Source: Bradyrhizobium sp. CCBAU 53338 (GTDB lineage: Bacteria > Pseudomonadota > Alphaproteobacteria > Rhizobiales > Xanthobacteraceae). From it: a stretch of 64,000 bases of DNA. The translations under genes were made by a program, and so were the position numbers. Location of the stretch: contig NZ_CP030048.1 of assembly GCF_015291665.1 (NCBI RefSeq), positions 3,658,001-3,722,000 of the forward strand, written 5' to 3'. The notes beneath the pieces were generated by a model. It ran no database searches. It saw only the letters and a program-made list of their open reading frames with translations, and had not been told where the DNA came from. Positions within the stretch are counted from its first letter, which is position 1. Every line of letters starts with the position of its first letter. Below are positions 51,495-64,000 of the stretch, in pieces.

Positions 51495-52106
51495 ATGTCC
51501 GTTCGCCGATTAGCGCCCAAGGAAGTCCAACCCGCGAGCTTTGCGTTCACGGACGAGAACCTTGCTTTCGCCAAGCAGCAGATCGCGAAATATCCGGCCG
51601 GACGCCAGGCCTCGGCCGTCATCGCCATCCTCTGGCGCGTTCAGGAACAGCACGAGGGCTGGGTCTCGGAAGCTGCGATCCGCGCCGTCGCCGATCTGCT
51701 CGACATGCCCTATATCCGCGTGCTCGAGGTCGCGACCTTCTACACGATGTTCCAGCTCGCTCCCGTCGGCAAGAAGGCCCACGTCCAGGTCTGCGGCACC
51801 ACACCGTGCCGCCTGCGCGGCGCCGAGGATCTCATCCACGTCTGCGAGACCCGCATCCATCACGATCCCTTCCATCTCTCCAAGGACGGCAATTTCAGCT
51901 GGGAGGAGGTGGAGTGCCTGGGCGCCTGCGTGAACGCGCCGATGGTGTTGATCGGCAAGGACACCTATGAGGACCTGACCAAGGAGAGCTTCGGCAAGGT
52001 GCTCGACGGCTTTGCCTCGGGTAATCCGCCCAAGCCCGGTCCGCAGAACGGCCGCCAGTTCTCCGCACCGATGGGCGGGCCGACCACGCTGAAGGAGACC
52101 TCCTGA
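51495..52106 (+). CDS. nuoE: NADH-quinone oxidoreductase subunit E (24-kDa)
   Basis: 203 residues; thioredoxin-like [2Fe-2S] protein with [15 protein letters not shown] and [12 protein letters not shown] ligands (cluster N1a). The C-terminal extension after residue 170 ([19 protein letters not shown]) is typical of rhizobia. The stop overlaps the next start. Confidence 0.96.
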   Translation: MSVRRLAPKEVQPASFAFTDENLAFAKQQIAKYPAGRQASAVIAILWRVQEQHEGWVSEAAIRAVADLLDMPYIRVLEVATFYTMFQLAPVGKKAHVQVCGTTPCRLRGAEDLIHVCETRIHHDPFHLSKDGNFSWEEVECLGACVNAPMVLIGKDTYEDLTKESFGKVLDGFASGNPPKPGPQNGRQFSAPMGGPTTLKETS

Positions 52107-52309
52107 TGGGTCTTCCGTCCAAAGCGAACCGGGGGAGCGAAGCCGTGAAGAAAATGGGCTTCATCGCCATGCACTCCGCGCTCGCGGCCGCCTTCATGTT
52201 CCTGCTGCAGCGCTTCGTGATGAACGCGACGCAGGAAACCAGTCTGCTCTGGGCGCTGACCTTCGCCGTCTGCGCCGCCGGGCTTGCCTACAAGCAGGCC
52301 AACCGTTGA
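52106..52309 (+). CDS. Small membrane protein between nuoE and nuoF
   Basis: 67 residues with two hydrophobic stretches (HSALAAAFMFLLQRFVM and LLWALTFAVCAAGLAY) after a basic start. The start overlaps the nuoE stop (TGATG) and it precedes nuoF by 15 bp. Function unknown; it may be an accessory or assembly part of complex I. Confidence 0.75.
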   Translation: MGLPSKANRGSEAVKKMGFIAMHSALAAAFMFLLQRFVMNATQETSLLWALTFAVCAAGLAYKQANR

Positions 52310-52324
52310 TCGGAAAGCACTGAT

Positions 52325-53650
<1,326 letters not shown>

Positions 53651-53655
53651 GAGAC

Positions 53656-55731
53656 ATGACCAAGCTCATCATCGACGGCAAAGAGATCGATGTCCCCGCC
53701 GAATACACGCTGCTTCAGGCGTGCGAGGCGGCCGGCGCCGAGATTCCGCGCTTCTGCTATCACGAGCGCCTGTCGATCGCCGGCAATTGCCGGATGTGCC
53801 TCGTCGAGGTGAAGGGCGGCCCGAAGCCGGTCGCGAGCTGCGCCTGGGGTGTGCGCGACTGCCGTCCGGGCCCGAAGGGCGAGCCGCCGGAGATCTCGAC
53901 GCGTTCGCCGATGGTGAAGAAGGCGCGCGAAGGCGTGATGGAATTCCTTCTCATCAACCATCCGCTGGATTGCCCGATCTGCGACCAGGGCGGTGAGTGC
54001 GACCTGCAGGACCAGGCGATGGGCTATGGTGTCGACACCAGCCGCTTCGCCGAGAACAAGCGCGCGGTCGAGGACAAGTATCTCGGCGCGCTGGTCAAGA
54101 CCTCGATGAACCGCTGCATCCAGTGCACGCGCTGCGTCCGCTTCTCGGCGGAAGTCGCCGGCGCGCCCGAGATGGGTGCAACCGGGCGCGGCGAGGACAT
54201 GGAGATCACGACCTATCTCCAGCACGCGCTGACGTCGGAATTGCAGGGCAATCTCGTCGACATCTGCCCGGTCGGTGCGCTGACCTCGAAGCCTTATGCC
54301 TTTGCGGCGCGTCCGTGGGAGCTCGGCAAGACCCAGTCGATCGACGTGATGGACGGCGTTGGATCGGCAATCCGCGTCGACACACGCGGCCGCGAGGTGA
54401 TGCGCGTGCTGCCGCGCATCAACGAGGCCGTGAACGAGGAGTGGATCTCCGACAAGACCCGTCACGTCGTCGACGGTCTGCGCACCCAGCGCCTCGACCG
54501 TCCCTATATCCGTGAAGCCGGCAAGCTGCGGGCGGCGAGCTGGCCGGAAGCTTTTGCGGCGATCGCCTCCAAGGCGGCGCGCACCGACGGCAAGCGCATC
54601 GGCGCGATCGCAGGCGATCTCGCCGGCGTCGAAGAGATGTTCGCGGTGAAGGATCTGCTTGCAAAATTCGGCTCGGCCAATCTGGCGGTGCAGGGCGGCG
54701 ACGCCTTCGATCCCGCGCTCGGCCGCGGCTCCTACATCTTCAATCCGACGCTCGCTGGCGTCGAGCAGGCGGATGCGCTGCTCATCATCGGCGCCAATCC
54801 GCGCAAGGAAGCGGCCGTCTTCAACGCCCGCATCCGTAAGCGCTGGCGCGCCGGCGGCTTCAAGGTCGGCGTGATCGGCGCCAAGGCGGATCTCACCTAC
54901 GACTATGATCATCTCGGCGCAGGCACCGAGACGCTCGGTGAGCTCGCGGCCGGCAAGCACTCCTACATGGACTTGCTGAAGAACGCCAAGAATCCAATCA
55001 TCCTGGTCGGCGCGGGCGCGGCCTCGCGTCACGACGGCGCCGCTATTCTCGCCGCCGCCGCCAAGCTCGCGCTCGACGTCGGCGCGGTGAAGGACGGCTG
55101 GAAAGGCTTTGGCGTGCTGCACGAGACCGCCTCGCGCGTCGGTGCACTCGACATTGGCTTCGTTGCCGGTGCGGGCGGGCTCAACGCCGCGCAGATGACC
55201 ACCTTCGGCACGCTGGATTTGTTGTTCCTGTTGGGGGCCGACGAGGTCAAGGCGCCGGATGGCACCTTCGTGGTCTACATCGGCACCCATGGTGACCGCG
55301 GCGCGCATCGCGCCGACGTGATCCTGCCGGCGGCCGCCTACACCGAGAAGTCGGCGATCTACGTCAATACCGAAGGCCGCGTTCAGATGACTGGCCGTGC
55401 CGCGTTCCCGCCGGGCGAAGCCCGCGAGGACTGGGCGATCATCCGTGCGCTCTCCGAAGCACTCGGCAAGAAGCTCGGCTACGACTCGCTGTCCGCGTTG
55501 CGCCAGGCGATCTTCAAGGCCGTGCCGCATCTGATCCGTCTCGACCAGATCGAGGCCGGCACCGCCGACCAGATCAAGAAGCTGGCGGGGAAGGGCGGTT
55601 CGCCGGAGAAGGCGCCTCTCAAGGCTGTCATCGAGGACTTCTATTTGACCAACCCAATCGCGCGTGCGTCCGCAGTGATGGCGGAATGCTCGCGGCTTGC
55701 CTCCGGGCAGATGCTGACCGCAGCGGAGTGA
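53656..55731 (+). CDS. nuoG: NADH-quinone oxidoreductase subunit G (75-kDa)
   Basis: 691 residues; N-terminal ferredoxin fold with [15 protein letters not shown] (N1b), the His-ligated cluster near [17 protein letters not shown], and [10 protein letters not shown] with [12 protein letters not shown] (N4). The C-terminal part is molybdopterin oxidoreductase-like without cofactor. Begins 5 bp after nuoF. Confidence 0.97.
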   Translation: MTKLIIDGKEIDVPAEYTLLQACEAAGAEIPRFCYHERLSIAGNCRMCLVEVKGGPKPVASCAWGVRDCRPGPKGEPPEISTRSPMVKKAREGVMEFLLINHPLDCPICDQGGECDLQDQAMGYGVDTSRFAENKRAVEDKYLGALVKTSMNRCIQCTRCVRFSAEVAGAPEMGATGRGEDMEITTYLQHALTSELQGNLVDICPVGALTSKPYAFAARPWELGKTQSIDVMDGVGSAIRVDTRGREVMRVLPRINEAVNEEWISDKTRHVVDGLRTQRLDRPYIREAGKLRAASWPEAFAAIASKAARTDGKRIGAIAGDLAGVEEMFAVKDLLAKFGSANLAVQGGDAFDPALGRGSYIFNPTLAGVEQADALLIIGANPRKEAAVFNARIRKRWRAGGFKVGVIGAKADLTYDYDHLGAGTETLGELAAGKHSYMDLLKNAKNPIILVGAGAASRHDGAAILAAAAKLALDVGAVKDGWKGFGVLHETASRVGALDIGFVAGAGGLNAAQMTTFGTLDLLFLLGADEVKAPDGTFVVYIGTHGDRGAHRADVILPAAAYTEKSAIYVNTEGRVQMTGRAAFPPGEAREDWAIIRALSEALGKKLGYDSLSALRQAIFKAVPHLIRLDQIEAGTADQIKKLAGKGGSPEKAPLKAVIEDFYLTNPIARASAVMAECSRLASGQMLTAAE

Positions 55732-55735
55732 GGCG

Positions 55736-56803
55736 ATGGAATTCTTCGAAAGCGCATTCTGGACCGGCTTCCTCTGGCCGCTGATCATCATGATCGCGGA
55801 GAGCGTGCTGGTTCTCGTCGTCCTGCTGGTCGCGATCGCCTACATCCTGCTCGCCGACCGCAAGATCTGGGCGGCGGTGCAGATCCGACGCGGCCCGAAC
55901 GTGGTCGGGCCCTGGGGCCTGTTCCAGTCCTTCGCCGACTTGCTCAAATTCGTGCTGAAGGAGCCGATCATTCCGGCCGGCGCCAACAAGGGCGTGTTTC
56001 TGCTGGCGCCGCTGGTGTCCTGCGTGCTCGCGCTTGCGGCCTGGGCGGTGATCCCGACCAATCTCGGCTGGGTGATCTCCGACATCAACGTCGGCATCCT
56101 CTTCATCTTCGCGATCTCGTCGCTGTCGATCTACGGCATCATCATGGCCGGCTGGTCGTCGAACTCGAAGTACCCGTTCCTGGCCGCGCTGCGCTCGGCG
56201 GCGCAGATGGTGTCCTACGAAGTCTCGATCGGCTTCGTCATCATCACGGTGCTGCTCTGCGCCGGCACGCTGAACCTCTCGGCCGTGGTCGAGGCCCAGC
56301 ATGTCCGCGGCCTCGCCAGCCTGATCGGGCTGCCGCAGTTGACGATCCTCAACTGGTACGTCTGGCCGCTGTTCCCGATGTTCGTGGTGTTCTACGTTTC
56401 GGCGCTGGCGGAGACCAACCGTCCGCCCTTCGACCTCGTCGAAGCGGAATCCGAGCTCGTCGCCGGCTTCATGGTCGAATACGGCTCGACGCCCTATCTG
56501 CTTTTCATGCTCGGCGAGTACGTCGCGATCGTCACGATGTGCGCGATGGCGACCATCCTGTTCCTCGGAGGCTGGCTGCCGCCGGTCGACCTGCCTCCCT
56601 TCAACTGGGTGCCGGGGATCATCTGGTTCGCGCTGAAGCTGTTCTTCATGTTCTTCCTGTTCGCGATGGCAAAGGCGATCGTGCCGCGCTACCGCTACGA
56701 CCAACTGATGCGCCTCGGCTGGAAGGTGTTCCTGCCGCTGTCGCTGGCGATGGTGGTCGTGGTAGCCGGCGTGCTGCAATTCGCCGGCATCGCGCCGAAG
56801 TGA
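55736..56803 (+). CDS. nuoH: NADH-quinone oxidoreductase subunit H
   Basis: 355 residues with eight membrane segments; [20 protein letters not shown] and [19 protein letters not shown] are signatures of the quinone-channel subunit (ND1). Confidence 0.97.
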   Translation: MEFFESAFWTGFLWPLIIMIAESVLVLVVLLVAIAYILLADRKIWAAVQIRRGPNVVGPWGLFQSFADLLKFVLKEPIIPAGANKGVFLLAPLVSCVLALAAWAVIPTNLGWVISDINVGILFIFAISSLSIYGIIMAGWSSNSKYPFLAALRSAAQMVSYEVSIGFVIITVLLCAGTLNLSAVVEAQHVRGLASLIGLPQLTILNWYVWPLFPMFVVFYVSALAETNRPPFDLVEAESELVAGFMVEYGSTPYLLFMLGEYVAIVTMCAMATILFLGGWLPPVDLPPFNWVPGIIWFALKLFFMFFLFAMAKAIVPRYRYDQLMRLGWKVFLPLSLAMVVVVAGVLQFAGIAPK

Positions 56804-56811
56804 GGGCCGTC

Positions 56812-57306
56812 ATGGGTATCAACGTCAACGCCACTGCACGCTCGCTTCTCCTGTCGGAATTCGTCTCGGCGTTCTTTCTCGCCATGCGCTATTTCTTCCA
56901 GCCGAAGCCCACGCTGAACTATCCGTTCGAGAAGGGCCCGATCTCGCCGCGCTTCCGCGGCGAGCATGCGCTGCGCCGCTATCCGAACGGCGAAGAGCGC
57001 TGCATCGCCTGCAAGCTGTGCGAGGCGGTCTGCCCGGCGCAGGCCATCACCATCGAGGCCGGCCCGCGCCGCAACGACGGCACCCGCCGTACCGTGCGTT
57101 ACGACATCGACATGGTGAAGTGCATCTATTGCGGCCTCTGCCAGGAAGCCTGCCCGGTCGACGCCATCGTCGAAGGTCCGAACTTCGAGTTCGCGACCGA
57201 GACCCGCGAGGAACTGTTCTATGACAAGGCCAAGCTGCTCGCCAACGGCGACCGCTGGGAACGCGAGATCGCGAAAGCGATCGAGCTCGACGCGCCTTAC
57301 CGGTGA
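56812..57306 (+). CDS. nuoI: NADH-quinone oxidoreductase subunit I
   Basis: 164 residues; two [4Fe-4S] motifs [12 protein letters not shown] and [12 protein letters not shown] (N6a, N6b). The start at ATG 56812 gives the normal N-terminus with an amphipathic membrane-facing helix. Confidence 0.97.
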   Translation: MGINVNATARSLLLSEFVSAFFLAMRYFFQPKPTLNYPFEKGPISPRFRGEHALRRYPNGEERCIACKLCEAVCPAQAITIEAGPRRNDGTRRTVRYDIDMVKCIYCGLCQEACPVDAIVEGPNFEFATETREELFYDKAKLLANGDRWEREIAKAIELDAPYR

Positions 57307-57315
57307 GATGAGAAC

Positions 57316-57954
57316 ATGATCCTTCCCGCGCTGTTCTTCTATCTCTTCGCCGGCATCTGCGTCGCCTCGGCGGTGATGGTGATTGTCTCGCGCAATCCCG
57401 TGCATTCCGTGCTGTACCTGATCCTGGCCTTCGTCAACGCCTCCGGCCTGTTCGTGCTGATGGGTGCCGAATTCCTCGGCATGATGCTGATCGTGGTCTA
57501 TGTCGGCGCGGTCGCGGTGCTGTTCCTGTTCGTCATCATGATGCTCGATGTCGACTTCCTCGAGCTGCGCGAAGGCTTCATCCAGTACCTGCCGGTCGGT
57601 GTCGTGATCGGCGGCATTTTCCTGTTCGAGCTGCTCCTCACGGTCGGCGCCTGGGTCATCAATCCCGGCGTCAGCAAGACGATTACGGCGCCGATCCCGG
57701 CCAACGTCTCCAACACCGAGGCGCTCGGGCTGGTGCTCTATACGAAGTACATCCACTATTTCCAGCTCGCGGGCATGGTGTTGCTGGTCGCCATGATCGG
57801 CGCCATCGTGCTGACGCTGCGCCACAAGGCGAGCGTGAAGCGGCAGGACATCAACGTTCAGAACGCACGCACGCCCGACATGGCGATGGCGATGCGCAAG
57901 GTGGCGCCGGGGCAGGGGCTCTCGGACGCGGATGCGGCGGAGTGGGTGAAATGA
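57316..57954 (+). CDS. nuoJ: NADH-quinone oxidoreductase subunit J
   Basis: 212 residues, five membrane segments; [20 protein letters not shown] is the conserved pi-bulge helix. It overlaps nuoK (ATGA). Confidence 0.96.
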   Translation: MILPALFFYLFAGICVASAVMVIVSRNPVHSVLYLILAFVNASGLFVLMGAEFLGMMLIVVYVGAVAVLFLFVIMMLDVDFLELREGFIQYLPVGVVIGGIFLFELLLTVGAWVINPGVSKTITAPIPANVSNTEALGLVLYTKYIHYFQLAGMVLLVAMIGAIVLTLRHKASVKRQDINVQNARTPDMAMAMRKVAPGQGLSDADAAEWVK

Positions 57955-58259
57955 CGATCGGGCTCGGACATTATCTGGCGGTCGGCGCGATCCTGTTCAC
58001 GCTCGGCATCCTCGGCATCTTCCTGAACCGCAAGAACATCATCGTCATCCTGATGTCGATCGAGCTGATCCTGCTCTCGGTCAACATCAACCTGGTGGCA
58101 TTCTCGACCTTCCTCGGCGACATCGTCGGTCAGGTCTTCGCGCTGCTGGTCTTGACCGTCGCGGCCGCCGAAGCCGCGATCGGTCTCGCCATCCTGGTGG
58201 TCTATTTCCGCAACCGTGGCTCGATCGCGGTTGAGGACGTCAATCTGATGAAGGGCTGA
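57951..58259 (+). CDS. nuoK: NADH-quinone oxidoreductase subunit K
   Basis: 102 residues, three membrane segments; [19 protein letters not shown] and [16 protein letters not shown] carry the two membrane glutamates needed for proton transfer. Confidence 0.97.
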   Translation: MTIGLGHYLAVGAILFTLGILGIFLNRKNIIVILMSIELILLSVNINLVAFSTFLGDIVGQVFALLVLTVAAAEAAIGLAILVVYFRNRGSIAVEDVNLMKG

Positions 58260-58267
58260 GCTCTCAA

Positions 58268-60349
58268 ATGGTTCAGGCAATCGTTTTCCTGCCGCTGCTG
58301 GGCGCCATTCTGGCCGGCCTGATCGCGCTCGCCGGCGCGCATGGCCGCAACCCCTCGGGCGACGAGGTCGAGCATCACGGCGATCACGGCCACGGCGATG
58401 CGCATGCGTCGGCCGCCCATGACGACCATGGTCACGACGATCACGCCCACGACGACCACGGCCATGGCCCGGCCGAGCCGGCGGCCGCCGGCTCGCGCGG
58501 CGCCGAGCTGATCACCACGGCCCTCCTGTTCGTCTCGGCCGCACTGTCCTGGATGACGCTGGTCGATGTCGGCTTCAACGGCCACGACGCCCGCATCCAG
58601 CTGCTGCCCTGGATCTTCTCCGGCGACCTCGAGGTCTGGTGGAGCTTGCGCGTCGACACGCTCACCGCGGTGATGCTGGTGGTGGTGACGACGGTCTCCT
58701 CGCTCGTGCACCTCTATTCCATCGGCTACATGGACGAGGATCCGAACCGGCCGCGCTTCTTCGGCTACCTCTCGCTGTTCACCTTCGCCATGCTGATGCT
58801 GGTGACGGCCGACAACCTCGTGCAGCTGTTCTTCGGCTGGGAAGGCGTCGGCCTGGCGAGCTACCTGCTGATCGGCTTCTGGTACCAGAAGCCCTCGGCG
58901 AATGCTGCCGCCATCAAGGCCTTCGTGGTCAATCGCGTCGGCGATTTCGGTTTCGCGCTCGGCATCTTCTCGATCTTCATGCTGACGAACTCGACCGATT
59001 TCGAGACCATCTTCCATGCCGCGCCGGGCCTCACCGGCAAGACCATCGACTTCCTCGGCTGGCATGCCGATGCGCTGACCCTGACGTGCCTCCTGCTGTT
59101 CATGGGTGCGATGGGCAAGTCTGCGCAGTTCCTGCTGCACACCTGGTTGCCGGATGCGATGGAAGGCCCGACGCCGGTGTCGGCGCTGATCCACGCCGCG
59201 ACCATGGTCACCGCCGGCGTGTTCATGGTGGCGCGCCTGTCGCCGCTGTTCGAGCTTGCTCCGAACGCCCAGGCCGTCGTGATGTTCTTCGGCGCGACCA
59301 CCGCGTTCTTCGCGGCGACAGTCGGTCTCGTCCAGAACGACATCAAGCGCATCGTCGCTTATTCGACCTGTTCGCAGCTCGGCTACATGTTCGTGGCGAT
59401 GGGAGCAGGGGCCTATTCGGTCGGCATGTTCCATCTGTTCACGCACGCCTTCTTCAAGGCGCTGCTGTTCTTGGGAAGCGGCTCGGTGATCTATGCGATG
59501 CACCACGAGCAGGACATCCGCAACATGGGCGGTCTCTGGAAGAAGATCCCGTACACGTTCGCGGTGATGACCGTCGGCACGCTGGCGCTGACCGGCTTTC
59601 CGCTGTTCGCCGGCTACTTCTCCAAGGACGCGATCATCGAAGCGGCCTATGCCTCGCATAACCCGTTCTCGACCTACGCCTACATCATGACCATCGTGGC
59701 CGCCGGCCTGACCTCGTTCTATTCCTGGCGTCTGGTGTTCAAGACCTTCTTCGGCGAGCCCCACGACCAGGAGCACTACGAAGCCGCGCATGAGAGCCCG
59801 ATCTGGATGCTGATCCCGATCGGCGTGCTGGCCGTCGGCTCGGTCCTGGCCGGCTTCCCGTTCAAGGAGCTGTTCACGGGTCCGCACGGCGTGGAGGAGT
59901 TCTTCCGCGAGTCCGTGAAGATGAACCCGCATATCCTCGAGGATATGGAGCACATGCCACATCTCTTGGGCTGGTTGCCCTTCGTGATGATGGTGGGCGG
60001 CTTCCTGGTGTCCTACACCTTCTACATCCGCAAGCCCTATCTGCCGGTCGAGCTCGCGAACACGCAGCCGATGCTGTACAAGTTCCTGCTCAACAAATGG
60101 TACTTCGACGAGCTCTACGACATCATCTTCGTGCGTCCGGCGAAGTGGATCGGCTACCAGCTCTGGAAGAAGGGCGACGGCTTCATCATCGACGGCTTCG
60201 GCCCCGACGGCATCTCGGCCCGCGTGCTGGATATCACCCGCAACGTCGTGAAGATCCAGACCGGCTATCTCTATCACTACGCATTCGCCATGCTGATCGG
60301 CGCTGCCGGGCTGATCACCTGGTTCATGTTCGGCTTTGGAGGCCAGTAA
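58268..60349 (+). CDS. nuoL: NADH-quinone oxidoreductase subunit L
   Basis: 693 residues; antiporter-like distal pump subunit with [37 protein letters not shown] and the long C-terminal lateral helix. Unusual is a His/Asp-rich insertion at about residues 33-78 ([20 protein letters not shown] part) in the loop after the first membrane segment. Confidence 0.96.
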   Translation: MVQAIVFLPLLGAILAGLIALAGAHGRNPSGDEVEHHGDHGHGDAHASAAHDDHGHDDHAHDDHGHGPAEPAAAGSRGAELITTALLFVSAALSWMTLVDVGFNGHDARIQLLPWIFSGDLEVWWSLRVDTLTAVMLVVVTTVSSLVHLYSIGYMDEDPNRPRFFGYLSLFTFAMLMLVTADNLVQLFFGWEGVGLASYLLIGFWYQKPSANAAAIKAFVVNRVGDFGFALGIFSIFMLTNSTDFETIFHAAPGLTGKTIDFLGWHADALTLTCLLLFMGAMGKSAQFLLHTWLPDAMEGPTPVSALIHAATMVTAGVFMVARLSPLFELAPNAQAVVMFFGATTAFFAATVGLVQNDIKRIVAYSTCSQLGYMFVAMGAGAYSVGMFHLFTHAFFKALLFLGSGSVIYAMHHEQDIRNMGGLWKKIPYTFAVMTVGTLALTGFPLFAGYFSKDAIIEAAYASHNPFSTYAYIMTIVAAGLTSFYSWRLVFKTFFGEPHDQEHYEAAHESPIWMLIPIGVLAVGSVLAGFPFKELFTGPHGVEEFFRESVKMNPHILEDMEHMPHLLGWLPFVMMVGGFLVSYTFYIRKPYLPVELANTQPMLYKFLLNKWYFDELYDIIFVRPAKWIGYQLWKKGDGFIIDGFGPDGISARVLDITRNVVKIQTGYLYHYAFAMLIGAAGLITWFMFGFGGQ

Positions 60350-61858
60350 ATGACAACCTGGCCCATCCTTTCGGTCACGACGTTCCTGCCGCTGGTCGGC
60401 GCGATCATCGTCTACCTGAGCCGCGGTGACGACGAGGCGGCCAAGCGCAACTCGCGCTGGATCGCGCTGTGGACCACGCTGATCACCTTCGCGGTGTCGG
60501 TGCTCCTGGTCATGCGCTTCGACCCTGCCAATGCCGACTTCCAGTTCGTCGAGAAGGCGAGCTGGCTTGCGACCGGCATCACCTACCACATGGGCGTCGA
60601 CGGCATCTCGTTGCCGCTGGTGATCCTGACCACCGCGATCATGCCGTTCTGCATCATCGCGAGCTGGAAGGCGATCAACAACCGCGTCCGCGAATACATG
60701 ATGGCGTTCCTGATCCTGGAAACGCTGATGATCGGCACCTTCTCCGCGCTCGATCTCGTGCTGTTCTACCTGTTCTTCGAAGGCGGCCTGATCCCGATGT
60801 TCCTGATCATCGGCGTCTGGGGCGGGCCGCGCCGGGTCTACGCGTCGTTCAAGTTCTTCCTCTACACGCTGCTCGGCTCGGTTCTGATGCTGCTCGCCAT
60901 CATGGCGCTGTACTGGAACGGCGGCACCACCGACATCCCGACCCTGATGCACACCGCCGTGCCGCGGTCGTTGCAGACCTGGGCCTGGCTCGCCTTCTTC
61001 GCCTCGTTCGCGGTGAAGATGCCGATGTGGCCGGTGCACACCTGGCTTCCCGACGCGCACGTCGAGGCGCCGACCGCAGGCTCCGTGGTCCTCGCCGCGA
61101 TCCTGCTGAAGATGGGCGGCTACGGCTTCCTGCGCTTCTCGCTGCCGATGTTCCCGCTGGCCTCGCACGACTTCGCGCCGCTGATCTTCACCATGTCGGC
61201 GATCGCCATCATCTACACCTCGCTTGTGGCGCTGATGCAGGAGGACATGAAGAAGCTGATCGCGTACTCGTCGGTCGCGCATATGGGCTTCGTCACCATG
61301 GGCATCTTCGCCGGCACCATGCAGGGCGTCGCCGGCGGCGTGTTCCAGATGATCTCGCACGGCATCGTCTCCGGCGCGCTGTTCCTTTGCGTCGGCGTCG
61401 TCTACGACCGCCTGCACACCCGCGAGATCGCGGCCTATGGCGGCCTCGTCAACCGGATGCCGCTCTACGCGCTGACCTTCATGGTCTTCACCATGGCCAA
61501 TGTCGGTCTGCCCGGCACGTCGGGCTTCGTCGGCGAGTTCATGACGCTGCTCGGCACCTTCAAGGTCTCGATCCCGACCGCGTTCTTCGCCACGTCGGGC
61601 GTGATCCTGTCGGCCGGCTACGCGCTGTGGCTCTACCGCAAGGTGGTGTTCGGAGCGCTGGTCAAGCCGACGCTGATGAGCATGAAGGATCTCACGCTGC
61701 GCGAATGCGTGACGCTGTTCCCGCTGATCGCGCTGACGATCCTGTTCGGCGTCTATCCGAAGCCGGTGCTCGACATGTCGGCCGCCTCGGTCCAGCAACT
61801 CGTCAATAACTACAACACCGCTGTGACGGCCGTGAAGGCCGCCGCACTGCTCCAGTGA
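60350..61858 (+). CDS. nuoM: NADH-quinone oxidoreductase subunit M
   Basis: 502 residues; second antiporter-like subunit, 14 segments, with [30 protein letters not shown] and [19 protein letters not shown]. Its start directly abuts the nuoL stop (TAAATG). Confidence 0.97.
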   Translation: MTTWPILSVTTFLPLVGAIIVYLSRGDDEAAKRNSRWIALWTTLITFAVSVLLVMRFDPANADFQFVEKASWLATGITYHMGVDGISLPLVILTTAIMPFCIIASWKAINNRVREYMMAFLILETLMIGTFSALDLVLFYLFFEGGLIPMFLIIGVWGGPRRVYASFKFFLYTLLGSVLMLLAIMALYWNGGTTDIPTLMHTAVPRSLQTWAWLAFFASFAVKMPMWPVHTWLPDAHVEAPTAGSVVLAAILLKMGGYGFLRFSLPMFPLASHDFAPLIFTMSAIAIIYTSLVALMQEDMKKLIAYSSVAHMGFVTMGIFAGTMQGVAGGVFQMISHGIVSGALFLCVGVVYDRLHTREIAAYGGLVNRMPLYALTFMVFTMANVGLPGTSGFVGEFMTLLGTFKVSIPTAFFATSGVILSAGYALWLYRKVVFGALVKPTLMSMKDLTLRECVTLFPLIALTILFGVYPKPVLDMSAASVQQLVNNYNTAVTAVKAAALLQ

Positions 61859-61880
61859 TCGGGCAGGTCAGGATATCGCC

Positions 61881-63317
61881 ATGAGCATTACGACTGCAGG
61901 TTATCAACTGGCGCCGGTGCTGCCCGAGCTCGTGCTCGCGATCGGCGCCATGGCGCTTCTGATGCTCGGCGCCTATCGCGGGCAGGGGACCACCAGCGCG
62001 GTCACCACGCTCGCCGTGCTGCTGCTGATCGTGGTCGGGGTGCTCGAATACACGCTGCCCGCGGGCAAGCAGGTGACGTTCGGCGGCAGCTTCATCGTCG
62101 ACGACTTTGCCCGCTTCATGAAGATCCTGGCGCTGGTCGGCTCGGCCGTGACGCTGATCCTGTCGACCGAGTTCCTGGCCGATCCGTCGCGCCGAATCTT
62201 CGAATACGCCATCCTGGTGCTGCTCTCGACGCTCGGCATGATGGTTCTGATCTCGGCCGGCGATCTGATCTCGCTCTATCTCGGCCTCGAACTGATGTCG
62301 CTGGCGCTCTACGTCGTGGCAGCCTCCAACCGCGACAATGCCAAGTCGACCGAAGCTGGCCTGAAGTACTTTGTGCTGGGCGCGCTGTCCTCGGGTATGC
62401 TGCTGTACGGTTCGTCGCTGGTTTACGGCTTCACCGGCACCGTCAGCTTCACCGGCATCGCCGCGGCGGCGACCGTCTCGAATGTCGGCCTCGTGTTCGG
62501 CCTGGTGTTCCTGCTCGCCGGCCTCTGCTTCAAGGTCTCGGCCGTGCCGTTCCACATGTGGACGCCCGACGTCTACGAGGGCGCGCCGACCCCGGTCACC
62601 GCCTTCTTCGCCTCCGCGCCGAAGGTCGCGGCGCTTGCCGTGTTCACCCGCGTCACGCTGACCGCGTTCCCCGGCATCGTCTCGCAGTGGCAGCAGATCT
62701 TGGTGTTCGTGGCGATCGCCTCGATGGCGCTGGGCTCGTTCGCGGCGATCGGCCAGAGCAACATCAAGCGCCTGATGGCGTATTCCTCGATCGGCCATAT
62801 GGGGTTCGCCCTGGTCGGCCTCGCCTCCGGCACCGTCGAGGGCGCGCAGGGCGTGCTGATGTACATCGTGATCTATGTCGCGATGACGCTCGGCTCGTTC
62901 TCGATCATCCTCGCCATGAAGCGCAACGGCCAGGCCGTCGAGCAGATCAGCGATTTCGCCGGTCTCTCCCGCACCAATCCGCTGCTCGCCTTCATGTTCG
63001 CGATGCTGCTGTTCTCGCTCGCGGGCATTCCGCCGCTCGCCGGCTTCTTCGCCAAATGGTACGTCTTCGTCGCCGCCATCAAGGCGAATTTGTTCACGCT
63101 CGCCGTGATCGGCGTGCTCTCAAGCGTCGTGGGCGCCTACTACTACCTCACCATCGTGAAGACGATGTATTTCGACGAGCCGGCCGGACAGGTCGATCCT
63201 GTCAGGGTCGAGGTCAAGACGGTGCTGGCGGTCGCTGGCCTGTTCAACATCCTGTTCGCGTTGTTCGCGGGGCCGGTGGTGAGCGTCGCCTCCGCCGCCG
63301 CCAAGTCGCTGTTCTAG
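61881..63317 (+). CDS. nuoN: NADH-quinone oxidoreductase subunit N
   Basis: 478 residues; third antiporter-like subunit, with [39 protein letters not shown] and [17 protein letters not shown]. Last gene of the complex I operon; birA follows after one base. Confidence 0.97.
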   Translation: MSITTAGYQLAPVLPELVLAIGAMALLMLGAYRGQGTTSAVTTLAVLLLIVVGVLEYTLPAGKQVTFGGSFIVDDFARFMKILALVGSAVTLILSTEFLADPSRRIFEYAILVLLSTLGMMVLISAGDLISLYLGLELMSLALYVVAASNRDNAKSTEAGLKYFVLGALSSGMLLYGSSLVYGFTGTVSFTGIAAAATVSNVGLVFGLVFLLAGLCFKVSAVPFHMWTPDVYEGAPTPVTAFFASAPKVAALAVFTRVTLTAFPGIVSQWQQILVFVAIASMALGSFAAIGQSNIKRLMAYSSIGHMGFALVGLASGTVEGAQGVLMYIVIYVAMTLGSFSIILAMKRNGQAVEQISDFAGLSRTNPLLAFMFAMLLFSLAGIPPLAGFFAKWYVFVAAIKANLFTLAVIGVLSSVVGAYYYLTIVKTMYFDEPAGQVDPVRVEVKTVLAVAGLFNILFALFAGPVVSVASAAAKSLF

Positions 63318-63318
63318 G

Positions 63319-64000
63319 ATGGGGTTCGCGCTCGGTCCTCGCGCGATCGCGGCGGGCTACAAGCTCGTCGCCCTTGAGCGGACCGGCTCGACCAATGCCG
63401 ACGCCATCGAAGCGGCACGCGCCGGAGAGCGCGGCCCGATCTGGTTCGTCACATCGGAGCAGACGGCCGGACGCGGCCGCCGCCAGCGTCCCTGGATCGC
63501 GCCAAAGGGCAATCTCGCCGCCAGCGTCCTCGAAATTCTCGACGTTGCGCCTGCAGTGGCTGCCACCATCGGCTTCGCCGCCGGGCTGGCCGAGGAGGCC
63601 GCCCTCGAGAAGGTGAGCCTCGAAGCCGCGATGCGGCTCGGGCCCGACAGGCCCCGCTACACCCTGAAATGGCCGAATGACGTCCTTGCCAACGGCAAGA
63701 AGCTGGTCGGCATTGGCCTGGAAGCCGAGATCATCGGCGATCGCCTGGCCATCGTGGTCGGCATCGGCACGAACATCGTGGCGGCGCCCGAGGGTACGCC
63801 GACGCCAGCCGTGTCGCTGGCAGCCCTCGGCGTCCAGATCAGCGCGGAGGAGCTGTTCTCGGCGCTCTCGGACGCCTGGGTCGAATTCCGTGGCCTCTGG
63901 GACAATGGCCGAGGCTTTGGCGAGATCCGTAAGCTGTGGCTGGAGCGCGCCGCCCGCCTTGGCGAGCCGGTCGCGATCCAGACGGGGACCATGGTGCTGG
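63319..64000 (+). CDS. birA: Biotin-[acetyl-CoA-carboxylase] ligase, cut by window end
   Basis: 227 codons are visible; the 3' end lies beyond the window. Catalytic biotin-protein ligase domain: ERTGSTNADAIEAARAG, SEQTAGRGRRQRPWIAPKGN (the biotinoyl-AMP loop GRGRRQ) and YTLKWPNDVLANGKKLVGI. No N-terminal repressor HTH is present, so it is a monofunctional class I ligase. It starts one base after the nuoN stop, an arrangement conserved in alphaproteobacteria. Confidence 0.92.
   Translation, partial: MGFALGPRAIAAGYKLVALERTGSTNADAIEAARAGERGPIWFVTSEQTAGRGRRQRPWIAPKGNLAASVLEILDVAPAVAATIGFAAGLAEEAALEKVSLEAAMRLGPDRPRYTLKWPNDVLANGKKLVGIGLEAEIIGDRLAIVVGIGTNIVAAPEGTPTPAVSLAALGVQISAEELFSALSDAWVEFRGLWDNGRGFGEIRKLWLERAARLGEPVAIQTGTMVL

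Noticed and set aside
58202..61798. Open frame of 1198 codons antisense to nuoL-nuoM
   Set aside because: The product is low-complexity (RRHREQDDR-like) and is the shadow of two conserved genes.

Overview
The window is a high-GC alphaproteobacterial chromosome segment, most like Bradyrhizobium or a close relative (Nitrobacteraceae). Grounds: the tig-clpP-clpX-lon order, the nuoA-N operon followed by birA, protein family types typical of Rhizobiales, and one dispersed inverted repeat of a kind I associate with Bradyrhizobium. The genus is inferred by recognition, not by a database search.

Layout. 1-7.5 kb: tRNA-Leu, then the protein quality-control cluster tig, clpP, clpX and lon, with clear hairpin terminators. 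7.5-10.6 kb: a GFA-family protein, tRNA-Val, a cytochrome P450 and a methyltransferase. 10.6-17.6 kb: a leftward heavy-metal efflux operon (small His-rich membrane protein, CzcC-, CzcB- and CzcA-like RND system, His-rich CDF transporter). 17.6-20.4 kb: a 24-residue membrane peptide gene with a stress-type promoter, a membrane protein, peptidase T and an HU-like protein.

20,654-36,518 is a 15.9-kb integrated element in the 3' end of a tRNA-Asp gene. It is bounded by a perfect 67-bp direct repeat and has a tyrosine integrase beside the reconstituted tRNA. It carries a Toprim primase and a RepA-like helicase, a CCGAAC iteron-like cluster, a small-terminase-like protein, an HK97 prohead protease, the remains of a tail module (tape-measure C-terminal half and a cut-off DUF2460-type gene), an AT-richer membrane glycosyltransferase in reverse orientation, and a block of small regulators (zinc ribbons, LuxR-type, MerR-like, DUF3102, ribbon-helix-helix, xis-like). 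No large terminase, portal or major capsid gene is visible. It is either a phage satellite in the manner of PICIs or a prophage worn down to a similar set. Two small genes show apparent frameshifts.

36.5-47.5 kb is accessory metabolism: a SPINDLY-type O-GlcNAc transferase-like TPR protein, an alpha/beta hydrolase, a Rieske oxygenase plus MFS transporter opposite a MarR regulator with a palindromic operator between them, and a TonB-dependent siderophore receptor with a PepSY protein, preceded by three CTCTAAGAG-type repeats at 12-bp spacing. 47.7-63.3 kb is the whole complex I operon nuoABCD-[FkbM methyltransferase]-E-[small membrane protein]-FGHIJKLMN, ending in a biotin-protein ligase gene cut by the window edge.

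The most interesting parts are the tRNA-Asp element, its composite zinc/sigma-like regulator, the methyltransferase inside the nuo operon directly after nuoD, the His-rich loop of NuoL and the phased repeats before the TonB receptor.
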